A stretch of 64,000 nucleotides of DNA from Pseudomonas lini (lineage in GTDB: Bacteria; Pseudomonadota; Gammaproteobacteria; Pseudomonadales; Pseudomonadaceae): positions 180,266-244,265 of the forward strand of contig NZ_JYLB01000011.1 of the NCBI RefSeq assembly GCF_001042905.1, given 5' to 3'. The notes under the pieces were generated by a model, which worked only from the letters and a program-made list of their open reading frames with translations, ran no database searches and was not told the origin of the DNA. This document shows, one piece after another, positions 43,680 through 52,787 of the stretch; position 1 is the stretch's first letter; the number at the start of each line of letters is the position of its first letter. A program made the position numbers and the translations under genes.

Positions 43680-44046
43680 GCCGGGGGTGCCTCTGACCCG
43701 TGACTCTTCATTGGTACTTCAGGTTGAATAGCCGTCTCTAAGAAAAACGATTCAGCCCCGAACATACTACGTTCGTCACGTTTTTCGTAAGGCGCCTAAA
43801 GGGAAACTCTGCGAAATCGGCTGACGGATGCCAACGACGGTTTCGCACAGCAACCCCTTACAAGCCGTTGCAATGTTGCGAGTATATCGATCGGTAGACT
43901 CCGAGACGACCGTCCGGTTCTCATTTTGACCGTCAAATACGCGCCTCTATGTGCTTTTTCGAACAATTTGCTATCGTGCCGAACCTGCCCAAGCCTCAGC
44001 CAGCGTTGTTGAGGTTGCAGATCCGACTATAAGAGAAGCCCTTGCC
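43680..44046. other. Non-coding stretch between thioesterase and MFS genes
   Basis: 367 bp with no repeat, no terminator and no supported open frame. It must hold the two divergent promoters. A GACCGTC pair near 43911-43935 (GACGACCGTCCGG and TTTGACCGTCAAA) is the only local pattern I noticed. Confidence 0.5.
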
Positions 44047-45345
44047 ATGACCACAGCGCCCTCGAGCATCGCGCAGCCCAACCAATCCGCACGTCCGCTG
44101 ACCCGCAACGACTATAAGACGTTATCGCTGTCTGCCCTGGGCGGCGCGCTGGAGTTTTACGACTTCATCATCTTTGTGTTCTTTGCCACGGTGGTCGGCA
44201 AGCTGTTCTTTCCTGCCGACATGCCCGAGTGGCTGCGCCTGATGCAGACGTTCGGCATCTTCGCCGCTGGCTACCTGGCGCGGCCGCTGGGCGGCATCGT
44301 CATGGCGCACTTCGGTGATCTGCTGGGGCGCAAGAAGATGTTCACCTTGAGCATTTTCATGATGGCAGTGCCGACCCTGATCATGGGCTTGCTGCCGACT
44401 TATGCGCAGATTGGTATGTGGGCGCCGATCCTGTTGCTGCTGATGCGGGTGATCCAGGGCGCGGCGATTGGCGGTGAAGTGCCGGGGGCTTGGGTATTCG
44501 TTTCCGAACACGTGCCACAGCGGCACATCGGTTATGCCTGCGGCACGCTGACCTGCGGTCTGACCGCCGGTATTCTTTTGGGCTCATTGGTCGCCACCGC
44601 GATCAATAGCATTTACACGCCGGTTGAAGTCGCGGATTACGCCTGGCGGATCCCGTTCCTGCTGGGCGGTGTATTTGGCCTGTTCTCGGTCTACCTGCGC
44701 CGCTGGCTTCACGAAACCCCGGTGTTCGCCGAGCTGCAATTGCGCAAGGCCCTGGCCGAGGAAGTGCCGCTGCGCGCGGTGTTACGTGACCATCGCGGTG
44801 CGATTTTGATTTCCATGCTGCTGACCTGGCTGCTGTCCGCCGGCATCATCGTGGTCATTCTCATGACGCCGACCGTGCTGCAGACCGTCTATCACTTCGC
44901 GCCGACTACCGCGTTGCAGGCCAATAGCCTGGCCATCGTATTCCTGAGTCTGGGCTGTGTGGCCTCCGGTGTATTGGCTGACCGCTTCGGCGCCGGCCGG
45001 GTGTTCGTGTTCGGTAGCGCCGCGCTGCTGATCAGTTCGTGGACGTTCTATCACAGCCTGTTCAACCATCCCGACTGGCTGTTCCCGATGTATGCCCTGA
45101 CCGGTCTGCTGGTCGGCACTATCGGTGCGGTGCCGTATGTGATGGTCAAAGCCTTCCCGGCGGTGGTGCGGTTCAGCGGGTTGTCGTTTTCCTACAACCT
45201 GGCTTACGCGATTTTCGGTGGCCTGACGCCGATGGTCGTGACGTTGCTCTTGAAGGAAAGCCCGATGGGGCCGGCCTATTATGTGGCGATCATTTGTGGT
45301 GTCGGGATTCTGGTGGGTGGGTATCTCTGGAAGAAGGGGCGCTAA
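44047..45345 (+). CDS. MFS transporter, metabolite:H+ symporter type
   Basis: 432 residues from ATG 44047, with AGAGAAG upstream; the frame is open 32 codons further, but that part has no ribosome site. Twelve membrane helices. The segments LGGALEFYDFIIFVFFATVVGKLFFP and GGIVMAHFGDLLGRKKMFTLS (MFS loop 2-3 motif) and GGEVPGAWVFVSEHVP mark the MHS subfamily that includes ProP, ShiA and citrate/dicarboxylate carriers. It takes up an organic acid or similar solute with protons. The substrate is unknown. Confidence 0.92.
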   Translation: MTTAPSSIAQPNQSARPLTRNDYKTLSLSALGGALEFYDFIIFVFFATVVGKLFFPADMPEWLRLMQTFGIFAAGYLARPLGGIVMAHFGDLLGRKKMFTLSIFMMAVPTLIMGLLPTYAQIGMWAPILLLLMRVIQGAAIGGEVPGAWVFVSEHVPQRHIGYACGTLTCGLTAGILLGSLVATAINSIYTPVEVADYAWRIPFLLGGVFGLFSVYLRRWLHETPVFAELQLRKALAEEVPLRAVLRDHRGAILISMLLTWLLSAGIIVVILMTPTVLQTVYHFAPTTALQANSLAIVFLSLGCVASGVLADRFGAGRVFVFGSAALLISSWTFYHSLFNHPDWLFPMYALTGLLVGTIGAVPYVMVKAFPAVVRFSGLSFSYNLAYAIFGGLTPMVVTLLLKESPMGPAYYVAIICGVGILVGGYLWKKGR

Positions 45346-45355
45346 CCTTGTAACC

Positions 45356-45466
45356 GATCGTTCCCACGCTCTGCGTGGGAATGCCGCCATGGACGCTCTG
45401 CGTCCGCTTTTGAATGGGACGCAGAGCGTCCCGAGATGCATTCCCACGCAGAGCGTGGGAACGATC
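45356..45466. repeat. Family C compound inverted repeat, near-perfect copy
   Basis: Outer arms GATCGTTCCCACGCTCTGCG... and the full complement pair over 29 bp. Inner arms GGACGC-TCT-GCGTCC and GGACGC-AGA-GCGTCC are also complementary. Every arm is itself a hairpin with a TCT or AGA loop, so four small hairpins or one long stem can form. Confidence 0.92.
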
Positions 45467-45494
45467 TATCGCTAGATGCTGGCCTTTCATCCAA

Positions 45495-45512
45495 TTGTCA
45501 TATTTCAGCCAT
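45495..45512 (+). promoter_or_regulatory. Pho box of pstS
   Basis: TTGTCAT-ATTT-CAGCCAT, two 7-bp repeats with a 4-bp spacer in the PhoB consensus (CTGTCAT-N4-CTGTCAT). It is 67 bp before the pstS ATG, and a TGATAC -10-like hexamer follows at 45532. Confidence 0.8.
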
Positions 45513-45578
45513 AGAGTGTTCACACGGCCTGCTGATACTTGGCCCCGACTTAACACACCTATCTGCTAGGAGTAAGGC

Positions 45579-46577
45579 ATGAAACTGAAGCGTTTGATGG
45601 CGGCAATGACTTTTGTCGCTGCTGGCGTTGCGACTGCCAACGCGGTTGCCGCTGTTGACCCGTCGATCCCGAGCTACACCAAGACCACTGGTGTGTCGGG
45701 CAACCTGTCCAGCGTCGGCTCCGATACCCTGGCTAACCTCATGACCCTGTGGGCTGAGAACTACAAAAAAGAATACCCGAACGTAAACATCCAGATTCAG
45801 GCTGCCGGTTCTTCCACCGCGCCACCTGCGCTGACTGAAGGCACCGCTAACCTGGGCCCGATGAGCCGCAAGATGAAGGACAACGAGCTGCAAGCCTTCG
45901 AAACCAAATACGGCTACAAGCCAACCGCTATTCCGGTTGCCGTGGACGCCCTGGCTGTCTTCGTACACAAAGACAACCCGATCAAGCACCTGACCATGGA
46001 ACAGGTCGACGCGATCTTCTCCTCGACGCGTCTGTGCGGCGCTAAAACCGACGTGAAAACCTGGGGCGACCTGGGTGTGACCGGCGACCTGGCAAACAAG
46101 CCGGTTCAGCTGTTCGGTCGTAACTCGGTATCCGGCACTTACGGCTACTTCAAAGAAGAAGCCCTGTGCAAAGGCGACTTCAAGCCAAACGTCAACGAAC
46201 AACCAGGTTCGGCTTCGGTTGTGCAATCGATCAGCTCCTCGCTGAACGGCGTTGGTTACTCGGGCATCGGCTACAAGACCGCCAGCGTGAAAACCGTAGC
46301 CCTGGCCAAGAAAGGCAGCACCGAGTTCGTTGAAGACACCGAAGAAAACGCCCTGAACGGCAAGTATCCGCTGTCGCGTTTCCTCTACGTATACGTCAAC
46401 AAGGCCCCGAACAAGCCTCTGGCCCCGCTGGAAGCCGAGTTCGTGAAGCTGATTCTGTCCAAACAGGGTCAGGAAGTGGTTGTGAAAGACGGCTACATCC
46501 CGCTGCCAGCCAAGGTTGCTGCAAAAGCACTGGCTGACCTGGGTCTGCAAGAAGGCAACAACGTAGTAAAAAAGTAA
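45579..46577 (+). CDS. pstS: Periplasmic phosphate-binding protein PstS
   Basis: 332 residues. The signal peptide MKLKRLMAAMTFVAAGVATANAVAA is followed by the phosphate-binding domain: SSVGSDTLANLMTLWAENYKKEYPNVNIQIQAAGSSTAPPALTEGTANLGPMSRKM carries the Ser and Asp ligands, and GRNSVSGTYGYFKEEALC the later site. It captures phosphate for PstCAB. AGGAG lies 6 bases before the ATG and a Pho box upstream. A stem-loop without a T run follows the stop, so pstS mRNA may be kept in excess over the downstream genes. Confidence 0.97.
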   Translation: MKLKRLMAAMTFVAAGVATANAVAAVDPSIPSYTKTTGVSGNLSSVGSDTLANLMTLWAENYKKEYPNVNIQIQAAGSSTAPPALTEGTANLGPMSRKMKDNELQAFETKYGYKPTAIPVAVDALAVFVHKDNPIKHLTMEQVDAIFSSTRLCGAKTDVKTWGDLGVTGDLANKPVQLFGRNSVSGTYGYFKEEALCKGDFKPNVNEQPGSASVVQSISSSLNGVGYSGIGYKTASVKTVALAKKGSTEFVEDTEENALNGKYPLSRFLYVYVNKAPNKPLAPLEAEFVKLILSKQGQEVVVKDGYIPLPAKVAAKALADLGLQEGNNVVKK

Positions 46578-46583
46578 AACCCT

Positions 46584-46607
46584 AGGTCCGGGCTAAACCC
46601 CGGACCT
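46584..46607 (+). other. pstS 3' stem-loop
   Basis: AGGTCCGGG and CCCGGACCT form a 9-bp stem with a 6-base loop directly after the pstS stop. No T run follows, so it looks like an mRNA-stabilising or weak attenuating hairpin and not a full terminator. Confidence 0.65.
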
Positions 46608-46608
46608 G

Positions 46609-46700
46609 TGTAGGAGCGAGGCTTGCCCGCGAAAGCGGTGGGTCAGTCAACATTGATGTTGAATGTAACGACCCCTTCGCGGGCAAGCCTCGCTCCTACA
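46609..46700. repeat. Intergenic inverted repeat, family B, between pstS and pstC
   Basis: TGTAGGAGCGAGGCTTGCCC and its complement with a central AACATTGATGTT palindrome. It separates pstS from the pstC promoter. Confidence 0.9.
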
Positions 46701-46777
46701 ATGCCGGTAAATACCGGCCCCCAAATTTCCGATCCACTGCCAGTTCCCACCGGCGGCGGATTTGTTGCGTCACTGCA

Positions 46778-46795
46778 TTGTCATCTTTCTGTCAT
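46778..46795 (+). promoter_or_regulatory. Pho box of pstC
   Basis: TTGTCAT-CTTT-CTGTCAT matches the PhoB consensus at 13 of 14 positions. It lies 22 bp before the pstC ATG, so the transcript leader must be extremely short. It gives pstCAB-phoU a promoter separate from that of pstS. Confidence 0.88.
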
Positions 46796-46817
46796 ACAGG
46801 ATCGCTAGGGTGTGCGA

Positions 46818-49100
46818 ATGAATGATCTGGCCAACTCCACCATGACTACAAATCCCCCCAAGCGAATTGACTTCAATACGCCTGAGCTGCACCGCAAGCG
46901 CCGTATTCGTGCGCTGAAAGATCGGCTGACCCGCTGGTATGTCCTCGTCGGCGGCCTCGCCGTTCTTGGCGCGATCACCCTGATCTTTTTCTTCCTCGGT
47001 TACGTCGTCGCGCCGCTGTTCCAGGGTGCCGACCTGACCGCCAAAGACGCCATCATGCCTGCCTGGATGCAAGACGCCGGCAAGCCGCTGATGATCTCCC
47101 TCGAAGAGCAGAACCAGGTCGCCATGCGGGTTTCCGACAAGGGCCAGGCACTGTTCTTTGATATCGACACTGGCGCCGAACTGCGCCGCGTCGACCTGCC
47201 GATTCCAGCCGGCACCAGCGTGACCTCCATCGGTGAAGATCAACCTGGCCAGCCATTGGTGGCGGTGGGTTTGTCCAACGGTCAGGCGCTGGTGTTCCGT
47301 CACACGTATAAAGTCAGCTACCCGGATGGCAAGAAAACCATCTCGCCGGCCGTTGAATACCCCTACGGCGAAACACCCATCGCGCTGAACGAGGCGGGCG
47401 GTGCTCTAGAGCACGTCAGCCTCAACGCCACTGATTCGACCCTGCTGCTGGCCGGTTCCACCGGTGCGCAGCTGCATGTCGTGTCGCTGACCAGCGAAGA
47501 AAACATGATGACCGGCGAAGTCACCAATGAGCAGAAGCGCATTGACCTGCCGCAAATGACCGAGCCGGTGAAAAACATCTTCGTCGACCCGCGTCAGCAG
47601 TGGCTGTACGTGGTCAACGGCCGTGCTCAGGCCGACGTTTTCAGCCTGCGCGACAAGAGCCTCAACGGTCGCTATAAATTGCTTGAAAATGGCGATGCCG
47701 AAGTGACTGCCAGCACTCAATTGCTGGGCGGCATCTCGCTGATCGTCGGTGACTCCAAGGGCGGCCTCGCCCAGTGGTTCATGGCTCGCGACCCGGATGG
47801 CGAACAACGCTTCAAGCAGATCCGTACCTTCCAGATGGGCACTACGCCGATCGTGGAGATCACCGCCGAAGAACGTCGCAAAGGCTTCGTTGCCCTCGAC
47901 GCTTCCGGCAAACTCGGCGTGTTCCACAGCACCGCTCACCGCACTTTGCTGGTGGACCAGGTGGTCGACGGCCAAGGCCTTTTCGGCCTGTCGCCACGGG
48001 CCAACCGCGTGATCGTGGAGCAGGGCGGCAAGCTGCAACCGTTGCTACTCGACAACCCGCACCCGGAAGTCTCGTGGAGCGCGTTGTGGAGCAAGGTCTG
48101 GTACGAGAACTACGACGAGCCTAAATACGTCTGGCAATCGACCGCCGCCAATACCGATTTCGAACCCAAGCTGAGCCTCTCGCCGCTGACCTTCGGTACC
48201 CTGAAAGCCGCGTTCTACGCGATGCTGCTGGCTGCGCCACTGGCCGTTGCCGCGGCGATCTACACCGCGTACTTCATGGCTCCAGGCATGCGTCGCAAGG
48301 TCAAACCGGTGATCGAGCTGATGGAAGCGATGCCGACGGTGATCCTCGGCTTCTTCGCCGGCCTGTTCCTTGCGCCGTACGTGGAAGGGCATTTGCCGGG
48401 GATTTTCAGTCTGCTGCTGTTGATGCCAATTGGCATCCTGGTCGCCGGTTTCACCTTCAGTCGCCTGCCTGAATCGCTGCGCCTGCGGGTGCCGGACGGC
48501 TGGGAAAGCGCGATCCTGATCCCGGTGATTCTGTTTGTGGGCTGGCTGTCGCTGTACATGAGCCCGTACATGGAAACCTGGTTCTTCGGCGGCGACATGC
48601 GCATGTGGATCTCCCACGACTTAGGGATTACCTACGACCAGCGCAACGCTCTGGTAGTCGGTCTGGCCATGGGCTTCGCGGTCATTCCGAACATCTACTC
48701 GATCGCCGAAGACGCCGTGTTCAGCGTGCCTCGCGGCCTGACTCTGGGCTCCCTGGCCCTCGGTGCCACACCGTGGCAGACCATGACGCGCGTGGTGATC
48801 CTCACCGCCAGCCCGGGCATCTTCTCGGCGCTGATGATCGGCATGGGCCGCGCGGTCGGCGAAACCATGATCGTGCTGATGGCCACCGGTAACACCCCGG
48901 TCATGGAAATGAACCTGTTCGAAGGCCTGCGCACCCTGGCGGCCAACGTCGCAGTGGAAATGCCCGAATCGGAAGTCGGCGGCAGCCACTACCGCGTGCT
49001 GTTCCTCTCGGCGCTGGTGCTGCTGTTGTTCACCTTCGTCATGAACACCCTCGCGGAACTGATTCGTCAGCGTCTGCGCAAGAAATACTCGTCGCTTTAA
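46818..49100 (+). CDS. pstC: Phosphate ABC transporter permease PstC, long form
   Basis: 760 residues from ATG 46818, after AGGGTG; GTG 46812 is in frame and possible. One N-terminal helix (about 40-68) is followed by an insert of about 370 residues with repeated beta-strand patterns, likely periplasmic, then the permease domain with six helices (about 455-760) and the coupling motif PRGLTLGSLALGATPWQTMTRVVILTASPGIFSALMIGMGRAVGETM. E. coli PstC is less than half this length. It forms the inner-membrane channel with PstA. pstA starts 15 bp downstream. Confidence 0.94.
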   Translation: MNDLANSTMTTNPPKRIDFNTPELHRKRRIRALKDRLTRWYVLVGGLAVLGAITLIFFFLGYVVAPLFQGADLTAKDAIMPAWMQDAGKPLMISLEEQNQVAMRVSDKGQALFFDIDTGAELRRVDLPIPAGTSVTSIGEDQPGQPLVAVGLSNGQALVFRHTYKVSYPDGKKTISPAVEYPYGETPIALNEAGGALEHVSLNATDSTLLLAGSTGAQLHVVSLTSEENMMTGEVTNEQKRIDLPQMTEPVKNIFVDPRQQWLYVVNGRAQADVFSLRDKSLNGRYKLLENGDAEVTASTQLLGGISLIVGDSKGGLAQWFMARDPDGEQRFKQIRTFQMGTTPIVEITAEERRKGFVALDASGKLGVFHSTAHRTLLVDQVVDGQGLFGLSPRANRVIVEQGGKLQPLLLDNPHPEVSWSALWSKVWYENYDEPKYVWQSTAANTDFEPKLSLSPLTFGTLKAAFYAMLLAAPLAVAAAIYTAYFMAPGMRRKVKPVIELMEAMPTVILGFFAGLFLAPYVEGHLPGIFSLLLLMPIGILVAGFTFSRLPESLRLRVPDGWESAILIPVILFVGWLSLYMSPYMETWFFGGDMRMWISHDLGITYDQRNALVVGLAMGFAVIPNIYSIAEDAVFSVPRGLTLGSLALGATPWQTMTRVVILTASPGIFSALMIGMGRAVGETMIVLMATGNTPVMEMNLFEGLRTLAANVAVEMPESEVGGSHYRVLFLSALVLLLFTFVMNTLAELIRQRLRKKYSSL

Positions 49101-49115
49101 GAAAGGTAGAAGTCT

Positions 49116-50786
49116 GTGAAACAGAACTCCCTGAATGGATGGTTCAAGAGCGGCGCCCCCGGCGTCTGGATCAGCGGTGGCGCGGTGTCCATTGCGGTCA
49201 TCATGACCATTGGCCTGCTGACGGTGATTGCCGTGCGCGGCCTGGGCCACTTCTGGCCAGCGGACCTGGTGCACGCCAGTTACGACGTGCCGGGCCAGGC
49301 CAACCACCTCGTTGTCGGCGAAGTGGTGCAGAAGGAAGAAGTGCCACGCGAGCGCCTGAAAAGCGCTGGCCTGCCGGTGCCCGATCAGGGCCCGGAGTTC
49401 ATGACCCGCGAGTTGATCAAGGTCGGCAACCGTGATCTGAACGGCACTGACTTCACGTGGATTGTCGGCGAGTGGCTAACTAACCAAACGACTCCACCCG
49501 AGCTGATGGCTATCGAGCGTCGTGAGTGGGGCAACTTCTACGGCTACCTGGTCAACGTCAAACAGGATGGCAAGGTCATTGCTGAAGGCGAGGCCGCATG
49601 GCCTGAGTTGCAGGCGCGTGTCGATCGCGTCAACCAGCTCGCCGCGCAGCTCAAGACCCTGGAAAAGGTCGACATCGGCGCGATCAACGCAGGTCTGGAA
49701 CGTGTGCGTCTGCACGGTCGCAAACTGGAACTGGCCGGCCGTCTCGACGCTGCCGCACAAGCGGACCTGGAGTCCGAACGCGCCGAGTTGAATGCCCGTT
49801 ATCAGGAAATCGAAGCGCGTCTGAATGATCTGCACGCGCAGTTCAACCGCGACAGCCTGACCGCTCGCGACGCGAACGGCAAAGAAGTCGAAATCGGCAT
49901 CGGTAAAGTGGTTCACGCCTACCAGCCGAACGCCATGGGCACCTTCACCAAGATCGGCTTCTACTTCAGCAAGGTCTGGGAATTCCTCAGTGATGACCCG
50001 CGTGAAGCCAACACCGAAGGCGGGATTTTCCCGGCGATTTTCGGCACCGTGATGATGACTCTGATCATGGCGATGATCGTGACGCCGTTCGGCGTGCTGG
50101 CGGCGGTTTACCTGCGTGAATATGCACGGCAAGGACCGATGACGCGGCTGATTCGCATCGCGGTGAACAACCTGGCGGGTGTTCCGGCCATTGTTTACGG
50201 TGTGTTTGGTCTGGGCTTCTTCGTCTACGTGCTCGGCGGTTCGGTCGACCGGTTGTTCTTCCCTGAAGCACTGCCGGCACCGACCTTCGGTACGCCGGGC
50301 CTGCTCTGGGCCTCGCTGACCCTGGCGCTGCTGGCGGTGCCGGTGGTAATCGTGGCCACTGAAGAAGGCCTGGCGCGGATTCCTCGCACCGTGCGTGAAG
50401 GCTCGTTGGCCCTTGGCGCAACCAAGGCAGAAACCTTGTGGAAGATCGTGCTGCCGATGGCCAGCCCGGCGATGATGACCGGGATGATCCTCGCCGTGGC
50501 CCGTGCCGCCGGTGAAGTGGCGCCGCTGATGCTGGTGGGCGTGGTGAAACTGGCGCCGTCGTTGCCGCTGGATGGCAACTACCCGTACTTGCACCTGGAC
50601 CAGAAGATCATGCACTTGGGCTTCCACATTTATGACGTCGGCTTCCAGAGCCCGAACGTCGAAGCCGCGCGGCCGCTGGTGTATGCCACTGCATTGCTGC
50701 TGGTGCTGGTGATTGCCACGCTCAACTTGTCGGCCGTTTATATCCGTAACCATCTGCGCGAAAAATACAAAGCATTGGATAGCTGA
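49116..50786 (+). CDS. pstA: Phosphate ABC transporter permease PstA, long form
   Basis: 556 residues starting at GTG 49116 after AAGGTAGAAG. The first helix (VSIAVIMTIGLLTVIAVRGLGHFW) is followed by about 260 extra residues, including a strongly charged coiled coil (about 165-245: LAAQLKTLEKVDIGA, QADLESERAELNARYQEIEARLNDL), before the permease domain from about residue 300. The coupling motif is PRTVREGSLALGATKAETLWKIVLPMASPAMM. Like PstC it is far longer than the enterobacterial form. It pairs with PstC at the inner membrane. Confidence 0.94.
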   Translation: MKQNSLNGWFKSGAPGVWISGGAVSIAVIMTIGLLTVIAVRGLGHFWPADLVHASYDVPGQANHLVVGEVVQKEEVPRERLKSAGLPVPDQGPEFMTRELIKVGNRDLNGTDFTWIVGEWLTNQTTPPELMAIERREWGNFYGYLVNVKQDGKVIAEGEAAWPELQARVDRVNQLAAQLKTLEKVDIGAINAGLERVRLHGRKLELAGRLDAAAQADLESERAELNARYQEIEARLNDLHAQFNRDSLTARDANGKEVEIGIGKVVHAYQPNAMGTFTKIGFYFSKVWEFLSDDPREANTEGGIFPAIFGTVMMTLIMAMIVTPFGVLAAVYLREYARQGPMTRLIRIAVNNLAGVPAIVYGVFGLGFFVYVLGGSVDRLFFPEALPAPTFGTPGLLWASLTLALLAVPVVIVATEEGLARIPRTVREGSLALGATKAETLWKIVLPMASPAMMTGMILAVARAAGEVAPLMLVGVVKLAPSLPLDGNYPYLHLDQKIMHLGFHIYDVGFQSPNVEAARPLVYATALLLVLVIATLNLSAVYIRNHLREKYKALDS

Positions 50787-50799
50787 TTACTGCCGCTCC

Positions 50800-50869
50800 C
50801 TGTAGGAGCCAGGCTTGCCGGCGAAGGCGATTTCAAGGACGCCTTCGCGGGCAAGCCTCGCTCCTACAG
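50800..50869. repeat. Intra-operon inverted repeat, family B, between pstA and pstB
   Basis: CTGTAGGAGCCAGGCTTGCC opposite the complementary right arm, with an inner GGCGA/TCGCC stem section. It starts 14 bp after the pstA stop and lies inside the operon. Confidence 0.88.
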
Positions 50870-50945
50870 AACGGCGACACCGCTGGCCCAATCTTGTGAG
50901 GCCAGCGGCTCACTGAACCGAATTTGTTAGCACAGGGAGCCTCCC

Positions 50946-51779
50946 ATGCAGCACGAAGCACACACTCACGGTATCAACATGTCGGCCCTGGGCCGCGACA
51001 AACAGAGCCTGAGCCTCGAGCAAGAAACCGTGGCCATCGAAGTGCCGGGCCTGAGCCTGTTCTACGGCGACAAACAAGCGCTGTTCGACGTCAGCATGAA
51101 CATCCCGAAACAGCGCGTGACCGCCTTCATCGGCCCGTCCGGCTGCGGCAAGTCCACGCTGCTGCGCACCTTCAACCGCATGAACGACTTGGTGGACGGT
51201 TGCCGCGTCGACGGCGCGATCAACCTCTACGGCAACAACATCTACCGTAAGGGCGAGGACGTGGCTGAGCTGCGTCGTCGCGTCGGGATGGTGTTCCAGA
51301 AGCCCAACCCGTTCCCGAAAACCATCTACGAGAACGTGGTCTACGGCCTGCGCATTCAGGGCATCAACAAGAAGCGTGTGTTGGACGAAGCGGTCGAGTG
51401 GGCATTGAAAGGCGCGGCCCTGTGGGAGGAAGTCAAAGACCGTTTGCACGAGTCGGCGCTCGGCCTGTCCGGTGGTCAGCAGCAACGTCTGGTGATTGCC
51501 CGCACCATCGCCGTGGAGCCGGAAGTCCTGCTGCTCGATGAGCCATGCTCGGCGCTCGACCCGATCTCGACGCTGAAAGTCGAAGAGCTGATCTACGAAC
51601 TGAAATCCAAGTTCACCATTGTTATCGTGACCCACAACATGCAACAGGCCGCGCGGGTTTCCGACTACACGGCGTTCATGTACATGGGCAAACTGGTGGA
51701 ATTCGGCGACACCGATACCCTGTTCACCAATCCGGCGAAGAAGCAGACCGAAGACTACATCACTGGTCGCTACGGCTAG
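50946..51779 (+). CDS. pstB: Phosphate ABC transporter ATPase PstB
   Basis: 277 residues. Walker A GPSGCGKST (around residue 62), Q-loop VFQKPNPFPKTIYENVVYGLR (PstB hallmark), signature LSGGQQQRL, Walker B VLLLDEPCSALDP, H-loop VTHNM. It hydrolyses ATP to drive phosphate import through PstCA. The ATG at 50946 follows GGGAGCC. An N-terminal extension of about 30 residues (MQHEAHTHGINMSALGRDKQ) precedes the ABC core. Confidence 0.97.
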   Translation: MQHEAHTHGINMSALGRDKQSLSLEQETVAIEVPGLSLFYGDKQALFDVSMNIPKQRVTAFIGPSGCGKSTLLRTFNRMNDLVDGCRVDGAINLYGNNIYRKGEDVAELRRRVGMVFQKPNPFPKTIYENVVYGLRIQGINKKRVLDEAVEWALKGAALWEEVKDRLHESALGLSGGQQQRLVIARTIAVEPEVLLLDEPCSALDPISTLKVEELIYELKSKFTIVIVTHNMQQAARVSDYTAFMYMGKLVEFGDTDTLFTNPAKKQTEDYITGRYG

Positions 51780-51850
51780 GAAGCTGTTGTTGCTCACTGA
51801 ACTGACGCTGCGGTCCACCGCACCTTACCGGACGCTCCAAGGACGCCAAC

Positions 51851-52612
51851 ATGATTAGTAAAGAAGGCCTTACCCATCACATCTCCGCGCAGTTCAACGC
51901 TGAGCTCGAGGAAGTGCGCAGCCACCTCCTGGCCATGGGCGGGCTGGTGGAAAAGCAGGTCAACGACGCGGTCACCGCGCTGATCGAGGCCGACTCCGGC
52001 CTGGCCCAGCAGGTTCGCGAGATCGACGACCAGATCAACCAGATGGAACGCAACATCGACGAAGAATGCCTGCGCATTCTGGCCCGTCGTCAGCCGGCGG
52101 CGTCGGACTTGCGTTTGATCATCAGCATATCCAAGTCGGTGATCGACCTGGAGCGTATCGGCGACGAAGCCACCAAAATCGCCCGTCGTGCCATTCAGTT
52201 GTGCGAAGAAGGCGAAGCCCCACGCGGTTACGTGGAAGTTCGCCACATTGGTGACCAGGTGCGCAACATGGTTCGCGATGCTTTGGACGCGTTTGCCCGC
52301 TTCGACGCCGACCTGGCGTTGTCGGTGGCGCAGTACGACAAGATCATCGACCGCGAATACAAGACCGCGCTACGTGAACTTGCCACCTACATGATGGAAG
52401 ACCCGCGCTCTATCTCGCGGGTCTTGAGCATTATCTGGGTGCTGCGTTCCCTGGAGCGGATCGGCGACCACGCGCGCAATATCTCGGAACTGGTGATTTA
52501 CCTGGTGCGCGGCACCGACGTGCGTCACTTGGGCCTCAAGCGCATGAAGGAAGAAGTTGAAGGCACAAGTGCCGAAACCGCTAATGTTCCGGGCAAAGCT
52601 GACGATAAGTAA
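51851..52612 (+). CDS. phoU: Phosphate signalling protein PhoU
   Basis: 253 residues forming two repeats of a three-helix bundle, with the metal-binding DLERIGDEATKIARRA (around residue 98) and SLERIGDHARNISELV (around residue 200) motifs. PhoU couples PstSCAB activity to the PhoR kinase and keeps the regulon off when phosphate is plentiful. It is the last gene of the operon and is followed by a strong terminator. Confidence 0.97.
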   Translation: MISKEGLTHHISAQFNAELEEVRSHLLAMGGLVEKQVNDAVTALIEADSGLAQQVREIDDQINQMERNIDEECLRILARRQPAASDLRLIISISKSVIDLERIGDEATKIARRAIQLCEEGEAPRGYVEVRHIGDQVRNMVRDALDAFARFDADLALSVAQYDKIIDREYKTALRELATYMMEDPRSISRVLSIIWVLRSLERIGDHARNISELVIYLVRGTDVRHLGLKRMKEEVEGTSAETANVPGKADDK

Positions 52613-52629
52613 GACTGCCCCTAGGAAAG

Positions 52630-52656
52630 CGCCCGGCCCTTTGGCCGGGCGTTTTT
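52630..52656 (+). terminator. Intrinsic terminator of the pst-phoU operon
   Basis: CGCCCGGCC-CTTT-GGCCGGGCG followed by TTTTT, 18 bp past the phoU stop. Confidence 0.93.
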
Positions 52657-52787
52657 GTTTGCGTGGCTTCGAATTGAAGAATTGAAAAGCAGCACCCGCG
52701 AACGAAAAGTCCCGGCGTGACTGAAGAGTTTTGGCAAAGTGCCATCAGCCAGCGTTATGCTTGCCGGGATTTTTAAAGGGGTGTTGG

